A stretch of 64,000 bases of DNA from Guptibacillus algicola (GTDB taxonomy: Bacteria > Bacillota > Bacilli > Bacillales > Guptibacillaceae). Shown here one piece after another: positions 31,875-40,949 of the stretch. A model generated the notes under the pieces. That model searched no databases, was not told the origin of the DNA, and was given only the letters and a program-made list of their open reading frames with translations. The stretch spans positions 496,001 through 560,000 of the forward strand of contig NZ_JAIVAF010000003.1 in NCBI RefSeq assembly GCF_020171805.1. Direction: 5' to 3'. The stretch's first letter is position 1. Each line of letters begins with the position of its first letter. The translations under genes and the position numbers were made by a program.

Positions 31875-33371
31875 TTACTTGTTTTCTGGTAGAGGCCACC
31901 AGTGGAAACCATCTTTTTCAAGTAGGTTATCTGAAGCCTCTGGTCCCATCGATCCTGAAGCGTAGTTAGGGAAGGAAGGTTCCTTCTCATTTGCCCATGC
32001 GATAGAGATTGGGTCGATAAATTTCCAAGATAACGCTACTTCATCCCAGCGGGTGAAGTTCGTTGCGTCACCACGCATCACGTCGTTTAGGAGTCGTTCA
32101 TACGCTTCTGGAGAATTAATGTAGTTCTCTTGTTTGTTGTTAAAGTTTAACTGAATAGGCGTCGTTTTACGCATGTCGCCTGTATCCTTCGCATTCAAAT
32201 GAAGGGTCATGCCTTCTTCAGGTTGAATGTGGATAACGAGAAGGTTAGGTCCAAGCTTGCCGCTTTGCTCTTTGTAGAGGTTCATAGGCATATCCTTGAA
32301 CTCGATAACGATCTTAGTCGATTTACTCTCCATGCGCTTACCTGTACGAATATAGAACGGTACACCAGCCCAGCGGAAGTTATCGATCATAAGCTTTGCG
32401 CCTACGAATGTTTCTGTATTTGATTCTTCGTCTACATTTTCTTCTTCACGGTAGCCCTGTTGACGTTCGCCATTCATTTCACCCGCATCGTATTGACCGC
32501 GTACAAAGTATTTGTTTACCTCTTCAGGAATGACAGCTCTTAGCCCACGAAGAACTTTTACTTTTTCACTTCGAATCTCTTCTGTTGATAGGCTAGCTGG
32601 CGGCTCCATAGCAAGCAAGGAAACCATCTGAAGCATATGGTTCTGTACCATATCTCGTAACGCTCCTGATTTCTCGTAATAGCCGCCTCTATTCTCAACT
32701 CCAACCGTTTCGCTCGAAGTGATCTGAATGTTTGATATGTAACGGTTATTCCATAGTGGTTCAAACAGAGCGTTCGCAAATCGAATCGCTTCAATGTTCT
32801 GCACCATTTCTTTTCCTAGATAGTGGTCGATTCGGTAGATCTCATCTTCTGAGAAGACTTGACGAATTTCATCGTTAAGCTTTTGTGCAGAAGCGAAATT
32901 ATGTCCGAATGGTTTCTCAATCACAAGACGATTCCAGCCGTCACCTGCTATCAATCCTTCAGCATCGAGGTTAAGCGCAATCGTACCAAAGAATTCTGGC
33001 GCCATCGCCATGTAGAAGATTCGGTTTCCTGGAATGTTGAACTCCGTATCTAGAGATTCAGTCAATGCTTTTAGATCTTGATAAGATTCACTTTTCGTGA
33101 CATCGAACGGTTGATAGAAAAAGTGATCGCTGAATTCTTTATGCTTATCATCTTTATCCATGCAAGCAGTATCAATTACTGCATCATGTACACGAGAACG
33201 AAATTCTTCATTTGAAAGCTTTCTGCGTGCTACTCCGACAACTGCAAAATCTTCCGCAAGTTCACCTTTGCAATATAAGTTATACAACGAAGGGAAAAGC
33301 TTGCGTTTTGCTAGATCTCCCGTAGCTCCAAATATGACAATAACAGAAGCCTTTTTTGATGGTTGATTCAT
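31875..33371 (-). CDS. zwf: Glucose-6-phosphate 1-dehydrogenase
   Basis: Start ATG 33371 (MNQPSKKASVIVIFGATGDL) is chosen because GTGAGG precedes it; ATG 33392 has no site. The 498-aa enzyme has the NADP fold GATGDLAKRKLFPSLYNLY, the active-site RIDHYLGKEMVQN, EKPFGHN, and the C-terminal GDATNFTRWDEVALSW. It makes 6-phosphogluconolactone and NADPH, entering the oxidative pentose phosphate pathway with gndA and rpiA 4-5 kb away. Usual length is about 490. A stem-loop in its leader is listed separately. Confidence 0.96.
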   Translation of the reverse strand: MNQPSKKASVIVIFGATGDLAKRKLFPSLYNLYCKGELAEDFAVVGVARRKLSNEEFRSRVHDAVIDTACMDKDDKHKEFSDHFFYQPFDVTKSESYQDLKALTESLDTEFNIPGNRIFYMAMAPEFFGTIALNLDAEGLIAGDGWNRLVIEKPFGHNFASAQKLNDEIRQVFSEDEIYRIDHYLGKEMVQNIEAIRFANALFEPLWNNRYISNIQITSSETVGVENRGGYYEKSGALRDMVQNHMLQMVSLLAMEPPASLSTEEIRSEKVKVLRGLRAVIPEEVNKYFVRGQYDAGEMNGERQQGYREEENVDEESNTETFVGAKLMIDNFRWAGVPFYIRTGKRMESKSTKIVIEFKDMPMNLYKEQSGKLGPNLLVIHIQPEEGMTLHLNAKDTGDMRKTTPIQLNFNNKQENYINSPEAYERLLNDVMRGDATNFTRWDEVALSWKFIDPISIAWANEKEPSFPNYASGSMGPEASDNLLEKDGFHWWPLPENK

Positions 33372-33393
33372 CTTTCTGACCTCACTTTTCATT

Positions 33394-33435
33394 ATTGCTG
33401 TTCCAGAGGGAACGGACTCATAATGGAACAGTAAT
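33394..33435 (-). promoter_or_regulatory. Inverted repeat in the zwf leader
   Basis: ATTGCTGTTCC (33394-33404) and GGAACAGTAAT (33425-33435), eleven-base arms with one mismatch, lying 23-64 bases before the zwf start. It could be an operator or an mRNA hairpin. The remaining intergenic sequence to 33747 shows nothing else recognisable. Confidence 0.4.
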
Positions 33436-33747
33436 ATTCCTATTTTCGTATCGTTAAACCTGGAACAAACACTACAATTCTAATTATTAGTGCGACGATC
33501 CCATAACTATTGCGTTTTATGAGTTCCCAAGTAAAAATTTTATAGCTTTTTCCTACTAAAATCAAATTGTGAGATTTCATATCATTCTTATTGAGAGGCA
33601 TCGAACCTATTATCATAGACATGTAAGCGATGACAGAACAATTTAATTTTATTTGAAAATTTCCGTGTTTTGGTCGATATGAATGATTGGAGCCTCGAAC
33701 GGCGAATATAGTTAACAACAAGTATAGTATAAAAGGAGGAAGAAAGA

Positions 33748-34362
33748 ATGTTCATGCGTAAAGGATTCTTCTTTTTATTCCTTGCTGGAATACTAGTCGC
33801 CTGTAATGCGAATCAGCCGCCGCCAACCGTTGAAGAAAAGCCTGTCGAAGCGAAGAAACCTCAAGAGACAAATGTGATGGAGCAATCCTATTATGCTCTC
33901 TCTGCAATTAAGAACGGTGATATGAATGAACTGGCAGCCGTCGTCCATCCAAATAAAGGAGTCTTGTTTTCTCCTTATATGACCGTAGATAAAAATAGAG
34001 CGCAAGTCTTTATGAAGGGTCAGCTTGAAATGATCTTAGATTCAGATAAACAGTACGAATGGGGAGTCAGTGCGGGGAAAGGGGATCCGATTCGGTTAAC
34101 GCCTCGTGAGTATTTTGATCAATATGTGTACGATGTGGATTTTCTAGAAACGGATTTCGTCACATTGGACGCCATGTACAAACAGACGAATAGCGTTGAG
34201 AACATACAGCAAGCATTTCCAGAAAGTACGTACGTCGAATATTTTGTCCCAGGCTCTGAAGAATTTGATGGGTTAGATTGGAAAAGTTTAAAGCTCGTCT
34301 TCATGGATTATGAAGGGGAACCACATCTCGTGGGGATCATTCATGATCAATGGACACCGTAA
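33748..34362 (+). CDS. Putative lipoprotein of unknown function
   Basis: A 204-aa protein with a lipoprotein signal: MFMRKGFFFLFLAGILVAC, Cys19 in LVAC. A short PPPTVEEKPVEAKK linker leads to a domain (about 45-204) rich in aromatic residues (EYFDQYVYDVDFLETD, STYVEYFVPGSEEFDGLDWK). I recognise the general look of small NTF2-like or uncharacterised Bacillus surface lipoproteins but no named family. The start follows AAGGAGGAAGAAAGA. Monocistronic. Confidence 0.7.
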   Translation: MFMRKGFFFLFLAGILVACNANQPPPTVEEKPVEAKKPQETNVMEQSYYALSAIKNGDMNELAAVVHPNKGVLFSPYMTVDKNRAQVFMKGQLEMILDSDKQYEWGVSAGKGDPIRLTPREYFDQYVYDVDFLETDFVTLDAMYKQTNSVENIQQAFPESTYVEYFVPGSEEFDGLDWKSLKLVFMDYEGEPHLVGIIHDQWTP

Positions 34363-34484
34363 TGTGAACAAAACGTGAATAGAGAAGTAAATAGTTTCTT
34401 ATAGTTGACTGCAAGTAGTTGCTCAATATCGTAAACTCTCTTATCCTTAATATGTAGAAAACAGTGATAAGGAGTAGAATCACA

Positions 34485-35015
34485 ATGAATGAAGTAAAAC
34501 AACGGAATTATACACCATGGATTGTAGGACTATCGATCGCAGTCAACGTGCTCGTTGTTATTCTGTTTTTATTACCAGAATACAATGGTGAAGTAGGCTT
34601 TGATATTACGATTCTTCCTTTATTAAATGCAATATTAAACAGCTTTACCTTTGTCTTTCTAGCTTGTGCTCTGATCTTTATCTTACAGAAAAACGTGAAA
34701 GTGCATCGACGCTTCATCTTTGCAGCATTCACCACGACGGCGCTATTCTTACTCTCGTACGTCACGTATCACGGCTTATCAGAATCCACTTCGTTCGGTG
34801 GAGAAGGAATTATTCGTCCGATCTATTTCTTCATCCTGATCACCCACATCATACTCGCAGCAGCAATCGTACCGCTCGCCCTCATAACAGTAGCGCGTGG
34901 GCTAAATATGCAAGTTGAAAAACACCGTAAGATCGCAAGGTGGACGATGCCGATCTGGCTCTATGTCAGCCTAACTGGAGTTATCGTTTACTTGATGATT
35001 TCACCATACTATTAA
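34485..35015 (+). CDS. DUF420 membrane protein (YozB/CtaM-like)
   Basis: ATG 34485 follows AAGGAG by ten bases. The 176-aa protein has five helices with the DUF420 signature: NAILNSFTFVFLACALIFI, KNVKVHRRFIFAAFTTTALF then LLSYVTYH, RPIYFFILITHIILAA and KHRKIARWTMPIWLYVSLTG. Conserved His residues in the helices suggest metal or heme handling. The S. aureus homologue CtaM is needed for maturation of heme-copper oxidase; the B. subtilis one is YozB. No oxidase genes are in this window. Confidence 0.87.
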   Translation: MNEVKQRNYTPWIVGLSIAVNVLVVILFLLPEYNGEVGFDITILPLLNAILNSFTFVFLACALIFILQKNVKVHRRFIFAAFTTTALFLLSYVTYHGLSESTSFGGEGIIRPIYFFILITHIILAAAIVPLALITVARGLNMQVEKHRKIARWTMPIWLYVSLTGVIVYLMISPYY

Positions 35016-35042
35016 AAAGCGCTAATCGTAGCGCTTTTTTTG
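35015..35042 (+). terminator. Terminator of the DUF420 gene
   Basis: AAAAAGCGCTA, ATCG, TAGCGCTTTTTTT, starting at the stop codon. Confidence 0.9.
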
Positions 35043-35056
35043 TTTGAGAGAGAGCT

Positions 35057-35150
35057 TTTCGCGGATATAAGTTGAGTTTCGCGGATAAATATAGGGAATT
35101 CGCGGATATATCAGAAATATCGCAGATAAAACGAGGGTTTCGCGGATATC
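35057..35150. repeat. Five-copy array of a TTCGCGGATA repeat, about 20-nt period
   Basis: The core CGCGGATA begins at 35060, 35080, 35101, 35121 (as CGCAGATA) and 35141. About ten bases are conserved per unit and about ten vary. It is non-coding as far as can be seen; an open frame on the minus strand is a by-product of the period. Confidence 0.85.
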
Positions 35151-35210
35151 CCGCTCGCTCTTGTCCCCATCACTGCGTAGCGCGACCATAAACTCTCCAG
35201 CACCAAACCA

Positions 35211-35310
35211 TTTATTGTCCAAACTAGCTATTTATTAGCTAGTTTCCACATTTATTAGCCAAAATCTCATTTTATTGTCCAAATACCACTATTATTAGCC
35301 AAATCCGCAA
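35211..35310. repeat. Five-copy array of a TTTATTRKCCAAA repeat, exact 20-nt period
   Basis: Units begin at 35211, 35231, 35251, 35271 and 35291: TTTATTGTCCAAAC, TTTATTAGCTAGTT, TTTATTAGCCAAAA, TTTATTGTCCAAAT, ATTATTAGCCAAAT. It lies 117-216 bases before the deoD start. Confidence 0.88.
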
Positions 35311-35426
35311 AACCCCGTATACCTATCAGCAAAAAAAGGAAACTTAACAAAATAGCGATTCAGACTGGATTGTCTATGCATCTTATGCTACTTTTGATAT
35401 TGAATGAAACTCAAGGAGGAAACACA

Positions 35427-36134
35427 ATGAGCGTACATATTGGAGCGAAACAAGGCGATATTGCAGAAACGATTCTACTACCAGGCGATCCGCTACGAGC
35501 AAAGTTCATCGCTGAGACATTTCTCGAAGATGTGGTTTGTTTTAATGAAGTAAGAGGGATGCTTGGATATACAGGTACATATAAAGGCGAACGAGTTTCT
35601 GTGATGGGTACAGGCATGGGCGTACCATCGATCTCAATTTACGTAAACGAATTGATCCAGAGCTACGGTGTGAAGAACTTAATCCGCGTCGGTACTTGTG
35701 GAGCACTGAAAAAGGAAGTAAACGTAAGAGACGTAATTCTAGCGATGAGTGCTACGACTGACTCTGGCGTGAACCGCCTTCAGTTTGACGGGATGGACTT
35801 TGCGCCAACTGCAGATTTCAATTTACTTAAGAACGCGTACGATGCAGCATCAGAAAAAGAAATGAGCGTTCATGTTGGAAATGTATTCACTAGTGATTCA
35901 TTCTACCGTGATAATCCAGAAATCTTCCAGAAGCTTTCTGATTATCAAGTGCTAGGGGTAGAGATGGAAACTTCAGCGCTCTACACGATTGCAGCGAAGT
36001 ATGGTGTGAATGCTCTTACTGTACTCACAGTGAGCGATCATATCGTAACAGGAGAAGAAACAACTTCTGAAGAGCGCCAAACAACGTTCAAAGACATGAT
36101 GATCATCGCGCTTGAAGCATCATTAAAAAAATAA
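35427..36134 (+). CDS. deoD: Purine nucleoside phosphorylase DeoD-type
   Basis: ATG 35427 follows AAGGAGGAAACACA; the longer upstream frame lacks a site and adds a non-family leader. The 235-aa enzyme begins [20 protein letters not shown] with the phosphate-binding [47 protein letters not shown] (substrate Glu/Met) and [12 protein letters not shown] (catalytic Asp). It is the hexameric trimeric-fold class that phosphorolyses purine (deoxy)nucleosides in salvage. It stands alone, behind the two 20-nt arrays. Confidence 0.95.
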   Translation: MSVHIGAKQGDIAETILLPGDPLRAKFIAETFLEDVVCFNEVRGMLGYTGTYKGERVSVMGTGMGVPSISIYVNELIQSYGVKNLIRVGTCGALKKEVNVRDVILAMSATTDSGVNRLQFDGMDFAPTADFNLLKNAYDAASEKEMSVHVGNVFTSDSFYRDNPEIFQKLSDYQVLGVEMETSALYTIAAKYGVNALTVLTVSDHIVTGEETTSEERQTTFKDMMIIALEASLKK

Positions 36135-36146
36135 ATATCCTTGAAA

Positions 36147-36186
36147 AAAACTAGGCTGTCGACATGACAACCTAGTTTTTTTCTTT
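36147..36186 (+). terminator. Terminator of deoD
   Basis: AAAAAACTAGGCTGTC / GACAACCTAGTTTTTT, long stem with a CATGAC-like loop and a T-run. Confidence 0.9.
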
Positions 36187-36499
36187 TCATTGGCCTCGTT
36201 CAGGTAACGCATATTCTAAACGTTTAGCGTCATGCTAAGAAAAGCGAACAGGTGGAGGATTCGATATGGTTAGGTGCAGATCGATTAAGCGGGATAAATA
36301 AAATAAGCACGTCAAAGGACGAAAACACGCCTTCTGACAAAAAATCTTCTTGAGCAAATCGACCAACACATTAAAGGGTGTGAAGATTTCTCAACGAGAT
36401 TTTTTCCTTATTTACAATTACAGAGTATGTAGCGACTCTGTTTCAAGACAAGGTTTACTTAGTCGATCTTGACGGTCCTAAACACCTTCTGAGCTGTAA
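36187..36499. other. Intergenic region with a possible decayed coding fragment
   Basis: Plus-strand frames give LLTKNLLEQIDQHIKGCEDF (about 36332-36391), then after a frame change ITEYVATLFQDKVYLVDLDG (about 36417-36476). Both look protein-like and each is cut by stops. No family was recognised. A seven-bp hairpin ACAGAGT / ACTCTGT lies at 36420-36441. Confidence 0.3.
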
Positions 36500-37117
36500 T
36501 CAGTATGCGAGTCCAACTCGTTTTTGAAGATGTTCTCCTTTTAACAGTTCATGATAAACAAAGTGCGCAGTGTCCCCAACTGAAATTTTCTTCCCCTCTT
36601 CAGGTAGAACATTTTCCTCAATACGGTAATTCCCAATAGCTTCCCCATCAGGTAGGTATGTTGGACAAACTATGGTCCAATCAAGGTTACTAGTTAGAAA
36701 AGCTTCGTAAACACTTCGATGTTCCTCAGCAGCGCGAGTTGTCTTCCGTTTTGATTTTGGAGATTCGTAACGGAACAACTCTTTTGATGTTTTACTAGTT
36801 AAGATCCCCGCTGTACCAACGGTAACGATTCGCTTAATATTGTGCTTCTTCATCGTATCGATAATGAGCGGAGTGCTTTCTGATAGCGTTGTAGTCTTAT
36901 CTGTACTGAGAGCACTTACGATCACATCAGCCTCTCTAGCGGCTTCATCTAGTTTGGATGCGTTGAGTACATCACCTTCAACAATGGTGATTCCTTCCTT
37001 TACTTCGAGTCTCTCTTTAGAACGGACAAGAACAGTTACATCATGTCCATCTTCAACTGCTAACTTCAGAACTTGACTTCCCACTCTTCCTGTACTTCCT
37101 AAAAGCAAAATGTGCAT
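36500..37117 (-). CDS. NAD(P)-binding SDR/NmrA-like oxidoreductase
   Basis: A 205-aa atypical short-chain reductase: the Rossmann start MHILLLGSTGRVGSQVLKLA, then VLVRSKER, EGDVLNASKLDEA, DVIVSALS, RIVTVGTAG and SNLDWTIVCPTYLPDG, matching the NAD(P)H-binding family of flavin-reductase or NmrA-like proteins. The catalytic YxxxK of classical SDRs is missing, as usual in this group. Function unknown; often a redox-sensing or small-quinone reductase. The start follows GAAGGAGG. Monocistronic. Confidence 0.85.
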   Translation of the reverse strand: MHILLLGSTGRVGSQVLKLAVEDGHDVTVLVRSKERLEVKEGITIVEGDVLNASKLDEAAREADVIVSALSTDKTTTLSESTPLIIDTMKKHNIKRIVTVGTAGILTSKTSKELFRYESPKSKRKTTRAAEEHRSVYEAFLTSNLDWTIVCPTYLPDGEAIGNYRIEENVLPEEGKKISVGDTAHFVYHELLKGEHLQKRVGLAY

Positions 37118-37353
37118 GGAATTACCTCCTTCTTCTCACTCACAATTCTAGAAAAGTTCTTCAATGATTGCAATTCAACAGTCTCCCCGTAAGAAATGAT
37201 ACCTTTCAAACGAATCATTGTGATTAAAAGTGAGAAAATTCTTAGTTTTACCTCTGAATTAATAGAATTAGCCTTTTTTTACCAGAATTATTTGTTAAAC
37301 TACACATAAGTCTGATGAAAAGAACTAAAAACAATAAGAGAGGAGCTTCATAA

Positions 37354-38553
37354 ATGAAGGAAACGCTACACAAAAGACTTGAAGAGCTCTATCCAGATAT
37401 GGTGTCACTTAGAAGGGAACTTCACAAGCACCCCGAACTTTCATTTGAAGAAGTTCGGACTCCTGCTTTGATCGCTGCCTTTTATGAGGACCTCGGTATG
37501 GATGTTCGAACTGAAGTAGGCGGACGTGGAGTAGTAGCCACGTTAAACGGTCATCATCCTGGTAAAACCGTAGCACTTCGAGCAGATTTCGACGCTCTTC
37601 CTATCCATGACCAAAAGGATGTACCGTATAAATCAACGATCCCTGGTGTGATGCATGCATGTGGTCATGATGGCCATACCTCAACATTGCTTTATTTAGC
37701 TCAAGCACTATATGAGCAAAGAGACACCCTTGAAGGTACAGTTGTTTTTATTCATCAATTTGCTGAAGAGCTGGCACCTGGTGGAGCAAAACCGATGATC
37801 GAAGATGGGTGTCTAGACGGAGTGGACGTCTTGTTCGGCACACACTTGTGGTCTGGTTTTCCAACAGGTACCATCGCATATAAATCTGATGAGCTTATGG
37901 CGGCTGCGGATTCCTTTGAAATCGTCATAAAAGGAAAAGGCGGACACGGCGGGATTCCACATGAAGCGATCGATTCGATCGTCATTGCAAGTCAACTGGT
38001 GGGAAGTCTTCAACAAATCGTCAGCCGGGCGATCGATCCAGCAAAGACAGCAGTTCTTTCTGTAGGTTCCTTCCATGCCGGTGCAGCAAATAATGTTATC
38101 TCAGAAACAGCTACATTAACAGGTACTGTCCGAACGTTCGATATGGACGTGCGTGAAGATATCGTGAAGAGAATGGAACGAATGATCAAATCTGCTTGTG
38201 AAGCAGTAGGCGCGGAGTATTCCTTTACGTATAAACGTGGTTATCCTCCTGTTGTGAACCACGAGACAGAAACAAAGCTACTGGCGGACGCTGCAGAAAA
38301 CGTTGAAGATGTGACAGAAGCTATTGAAACGGAAGCTTTGATGGTAGGAGAAGACGTTTCGTACTACTTGCAAGAAGTGCCAGGAACCTTTTTCTTAACA
38401 GGAGCAAGAAGTGAAGAAATCAATGCGGTGTACCCTCACCATCACCCAATGTTCGATATTGATGAAAGGGCGATGTTAATCGCAGCGAAAACACTTGGCG
38501 ATGTGACGCTAAAGTATTTAGAAGTGTCTAAAGAGACAGTTATAGAGAGATAG
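37354..38553 (+). CDS. M20-family amidohydrolase (N-acyl amino acid / aminoacylase type)
   Basis: A 399-aa di-metal peptidase-like enzyme: VSLRRELHKHPELSFEEVRT at the start, ADFDALPIHD, the HACGHDGHTS metal motif (His, Asp), FAEELAPGGAKPMIEDG with catalytic Glu, GKGGHGGIPH from the dimerisation domain, and YPHHHPMFDIDE near the end with the last metal His. It is of the family that hydrolyses N-acetyl or N-acyl amino acids and related amides. The following gene, 25 bases on, encodes a GAF/PucR regulator and may share the transcript. Confidence 0.9.
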   Translation: MKETLHKRLEELYPDMVSLRRELHKHPELSFEEVRTPALIAAFYEDLGMDVRTEVGGRGVVATLNGHHPGKTVALRADFDALPIHDQKDVPYKSTIPGVMHACGHDGHTSTLLYLAQALYEQRDTLEGTVVFIHQFAEELAPGGAKPMIEDGCLDGVDVLFGTHLWSGFPTGTIAYKSDELMAAADSFEIVIKGKGGHGGIPHEAIDSIVIASQLVGSLQQIVSRAIDPAKTAVLSVGSFHAGAANNVISETATLTGTVRTFDMDVREDIVKRMERMIKSACEAVGAEYSFTYKRGYPPVVNHETETKLLADAAENVEDVTEAIETEALMVGEDVSYYLQEVPGTFFLTGARSEEINAVYPHHHPMFDIDERAMLIAAKTLGDVTLKYLEVSKETVIER

Positions 38554-38578
38554 TTTACATGGATGGGGAGTGGCACTT

Positions 38579-40423
38579 GTGGCGAAAGGATTACTATACA
38601 ACGAAGCAGAACTAAGTAAACGTCAGCTTCACTTACTTATGGAGGTCTCCACCATCTTCAATTCGTCATTGGATTTTTACTCTGTGATCCAATCGGTGAT
38701 CGAGGAAGCTGTTTCTGCGATCGATGCTGCTGAGGGTGGAATTTTGTTTCTACTAGATGAGAAGAAGGAAGGATTACGAGTTGCGGCTTCAACAGGGTTT
38801 CATAAAGAGAGCTTAAATGAAGTGATCCTAACTCCTGGAGAATCGATGACTGGGATGGCGTTCAAGAAAGAAGAAACGATGCATTTCCCTACAAGTGAAA
38901 AAGCAGCCCAAGCGATGAGCACGATGACTTCACTTAACAAAGAGTTATATCATAAGTCAGCGATCCGTTTACCGATGAGCACGGTTTGCGTGCCGATCAA
39001 AAAAGATGCAACTTGTACTGGCGTCATTGTATTGGATAGCTTTGATGAAATGAAGAGGTTTGAAGATGAAGATATTAAGCTTGTTGAGGCCATCTCTTCA
39101 CAAGCCTCTATCGCTATTGAAAATGCAGGACTATATGAAAACAAAAAATCATCGATCGAGCGACTGAAGACCTTCAATCAATCGGTGCTCGAACAAAATG
39201 AGAACTTATCAAAATCGGTAGAAACCCATCAAGCACTTTCAGATTTTGGGATGGAAGAGAACTCTTTTCAAGATATCTGTACGTTTCTTTCAAATTCAAT
39301 CGACAGGCCGGTCGTATTATTTAGTCCCTTCGGCGATATCCAAGCGAAGAGTATGGCGGAGATATCCGTATTAGACGAGTTAAGAAAGGCCATCCATCGT
39401 AATATACGTTCCACCGAGAAACGGTCAGGAAGAAACGTGATGAATGGGAAAGGGTTTATGCTTTTTGCGCTTGGACGGCTCACGTTTCCGACGGGCTACC
39501 TAGCGATTCTTTCAACGACAACTCAGCTGACAAGGTTTGAACATTCCGCAATCTGGCATTCTTGTACAGTTGCAGGATTACAGTTGATGAAAAAGGAAGG
39601 CGAAGAAAAGGAAAAGCAGCGCCTTACAAATGAGCTTTTGATCAATATGATGTCAGTGGACGGAGAGGATACTGATTTTGACTACCTTGCTTCGCGTCTA
39701 CATACCTGTGAAAATGGTTCGTATGCGATCGCACTCATAGATTTACCAAAAGAAAATGGCGTTAAGGAAGAGTGGTCAAGACAATGCGTGCACTCAGCAA
39801 TTCAGCATTCGATATCAGAATGTGTGGATAAGAACATTCATGTGACGGAGTGGGGAAGACAAATCGTGGTGCTTTTTCACTTCAAAGATACGGAAGCGGT
39901 ATATGTGGTCGATCAAGTCAATTCCTTTATTCATAGTCTGAAGCAGCTTCTTAGTTGTGTAATTGATGACCACCATTATCGAATAGGAATTGGTAAACCT
40001 GTAAAAGGAGTTCACAACCTATACGTGACGTTCAAAGAAGCGAAAAAGACCATTACGTTTTTACGTAGATTCACTTTTGATGGGAGCGTATCTTGGTATG
40101 GTGAGATCGGCGCACTGCGTTTGTTGCTCAACAATGAAGAAAAGGAGCTTTCAGATTACGCACTAGATTATCTCTCACCACTTCTTTCCTATGAGAAGCG
40201 TAGAAAAGGAGATCTTTTTCACACGCTATTTATCTACCTATCGACTGGACAAGATTTAAGAAGAGCATCAGAATTGCTTCATGTTCACGTGAATACGATG
40301 AATTACCGAATGCAGAGAATTCAAGAGATACTGGTTGTTGACTTTGATTCTCCTAGTGACTTATTGAACATCCAGGTTGCGTGTAATATTTATAAATACT
40401 TATACGAAGAGAGTCAATCTTGA
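38579..40423 (+). CDS. GAF-domain / PucR-type transcriptional regulator
   Basis: GTG 38579 is eight bases after GGGGAG; GTG 38570 overlaps that site. The 614-aa protein has an N-terminal GAF sensor (about 20-185: LDFYSVIQSVIEEAVSAIDA, LTPGESMTGMAF, VPIKKDATCTGVIVLD), a coiled linker, a middle domain, and a C-terminal PucR helix-turn-helix (about 555-614: RRASELLHVHVNTMNYRMQR). PucR/CdaR-type proteins regulate purine, sugar-acid or amino-acid catabolism. It probably controls the adjacent amidohydrolase, which is inference from position. Confidence 0.85.
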   Translation: MAKGLLYNEAELSKRQLHLLMEVSTIFNSSLDFYSVIQSVIEEAVSAIDAAEGGILFLLDEKKEGLRVAASTGFHKESLNEVILTPGESMTGMAFKKEETMHFPTSEKAAQAMSTMTSLNKELYHKSAIRLPMSTVCVPIKKDATCTGVIVLDSFDEMKRFEDEDIKLVEAISSQASIAIENAGLYENKKSSIERLKTFNQSVLEQNENLSKSVETHQALSDFGMEENSFQDICTFLSNSIDRPVVLFSPFGDIQAKSMAEISVLDELRKAIHRNIRSTEKRSGRNVMNGKGFMLFALGRLTFPTGYLAILSTTTQLTRFEHSAIWHSCTVAGLQLMKKEGEEKEKQRLTNELLINMMSVDGEDTDFDYLASRLHTCENGSYAIALIDLPKENGVKEEWSRQCVHSAIQHSISECVDKNIHVTEWGRQIVVLFHFKDTEAVYVVDQVNSFIHSLKQLLSCVIDDHHYRIGIGKPVKGVHNLYVTFKEAKKTITFLRRFTFDGSVSWYGEIGALRLLLNNEEKELSDYALDYLSPLLSYEKRRKGDLFHTLFIYLSTGQDLRRASELLHVHVNTMNYRMQRIQEILVVDFDSPSDLLNIQVACNIYKYLYEESQS

Positions 40424-40698
40424 TCCGGTTCTAGAAATGGTCTTAGTCTTCTAATGTATCTTCTAATATCGAATAATAGTTTTGTTTGTGTTTTCTTGTC
40501 GTTTGTAAATGATCGCACATGTGGAATGGACGGGAACGCCCCATGCTCATTGAAACGGACAGGTAATACAGCTTGCTTTAGCAAGTCTCCAGATTTTCGG
40601 TCGATCAGCTCTACCTCTACATTCGCTTCAAGGGTATCTGGGATATGGTAGTTTTCAAGTCGACTGACCTTTTGTACCTTAAATAACAATTGATCCAT
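40414..40698 (-). CDS. Conserved-looking hypothetical protein (94 aa)
   Basis: ATG 40698 follows GAGGAGGTATCTCAC, a strong site. The product is soluble and predicted beta then alpha: LEANVEVELIDRKSGDLLKQ, AVLPVRFNEHG, then a basic helical end LLFDIRRYIRRLRPFLEP. No family recognised. Its 3' end overlaps the end of the convergent GAF/PucR gene by ten bases. Codon use is like its neighbours. Confidence 0.65.
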   Translation of the reverse strand: MDQLLFKVQKVSRLENYHIPDTLEANVEVELIDRKSGDLLKQAVLPVRFNEHGAFPSIPHVRSFTNDKKTQTKLLFDIRRYIRRLRPFLEPDQD

Positions 40699-40766
40699 GT
40701 GAGATACCTCCTCACCAAGTTAGATACCCATCATTATAAAGGATTACTCAAGAAAATGTGCCGACT

Positions 40767-40791
40767 CAAGATTGTCCATGAGACAATCTTG
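40767..40791. promoter_or_regulatory. Perfect 10-bp inverted repeat
   Basis: CAAGATTGTC (40767-40776), CATGA, GACAATCTTG (40782-40791), with no T-run. It lies between the divergent starts of the 94-aa gene (40698) and the sensor kinase (40950), so it is a candidate operator. Confidence 0.45.
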
Positions 40792-40949
40792 TTCGGTCGC
40801 TAGTAAATATTTAATCCTTGAATGAGAAATTTAGGATATATTGATGAAATTTGGAAGGGTATTTCAATACAGTGTCAAATAGATTACATAGTATAACTTT
40901 TAAGACTGGATCATTACGCTAGTTAGTCATAAATTGGGCGGGGTATATA

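Noticed and set aside
33440-33721. Minus-strand 93-codon open frame upstream of zwf
   Set aside because: AT-rich, no ribosome binding site, no recognisable protein character.
35057-35310. CRISPR array
   Set aside because: The period is only 20-21 nt with about 10 variable bases, there are no 25-35 nt spacers and no cas genes.
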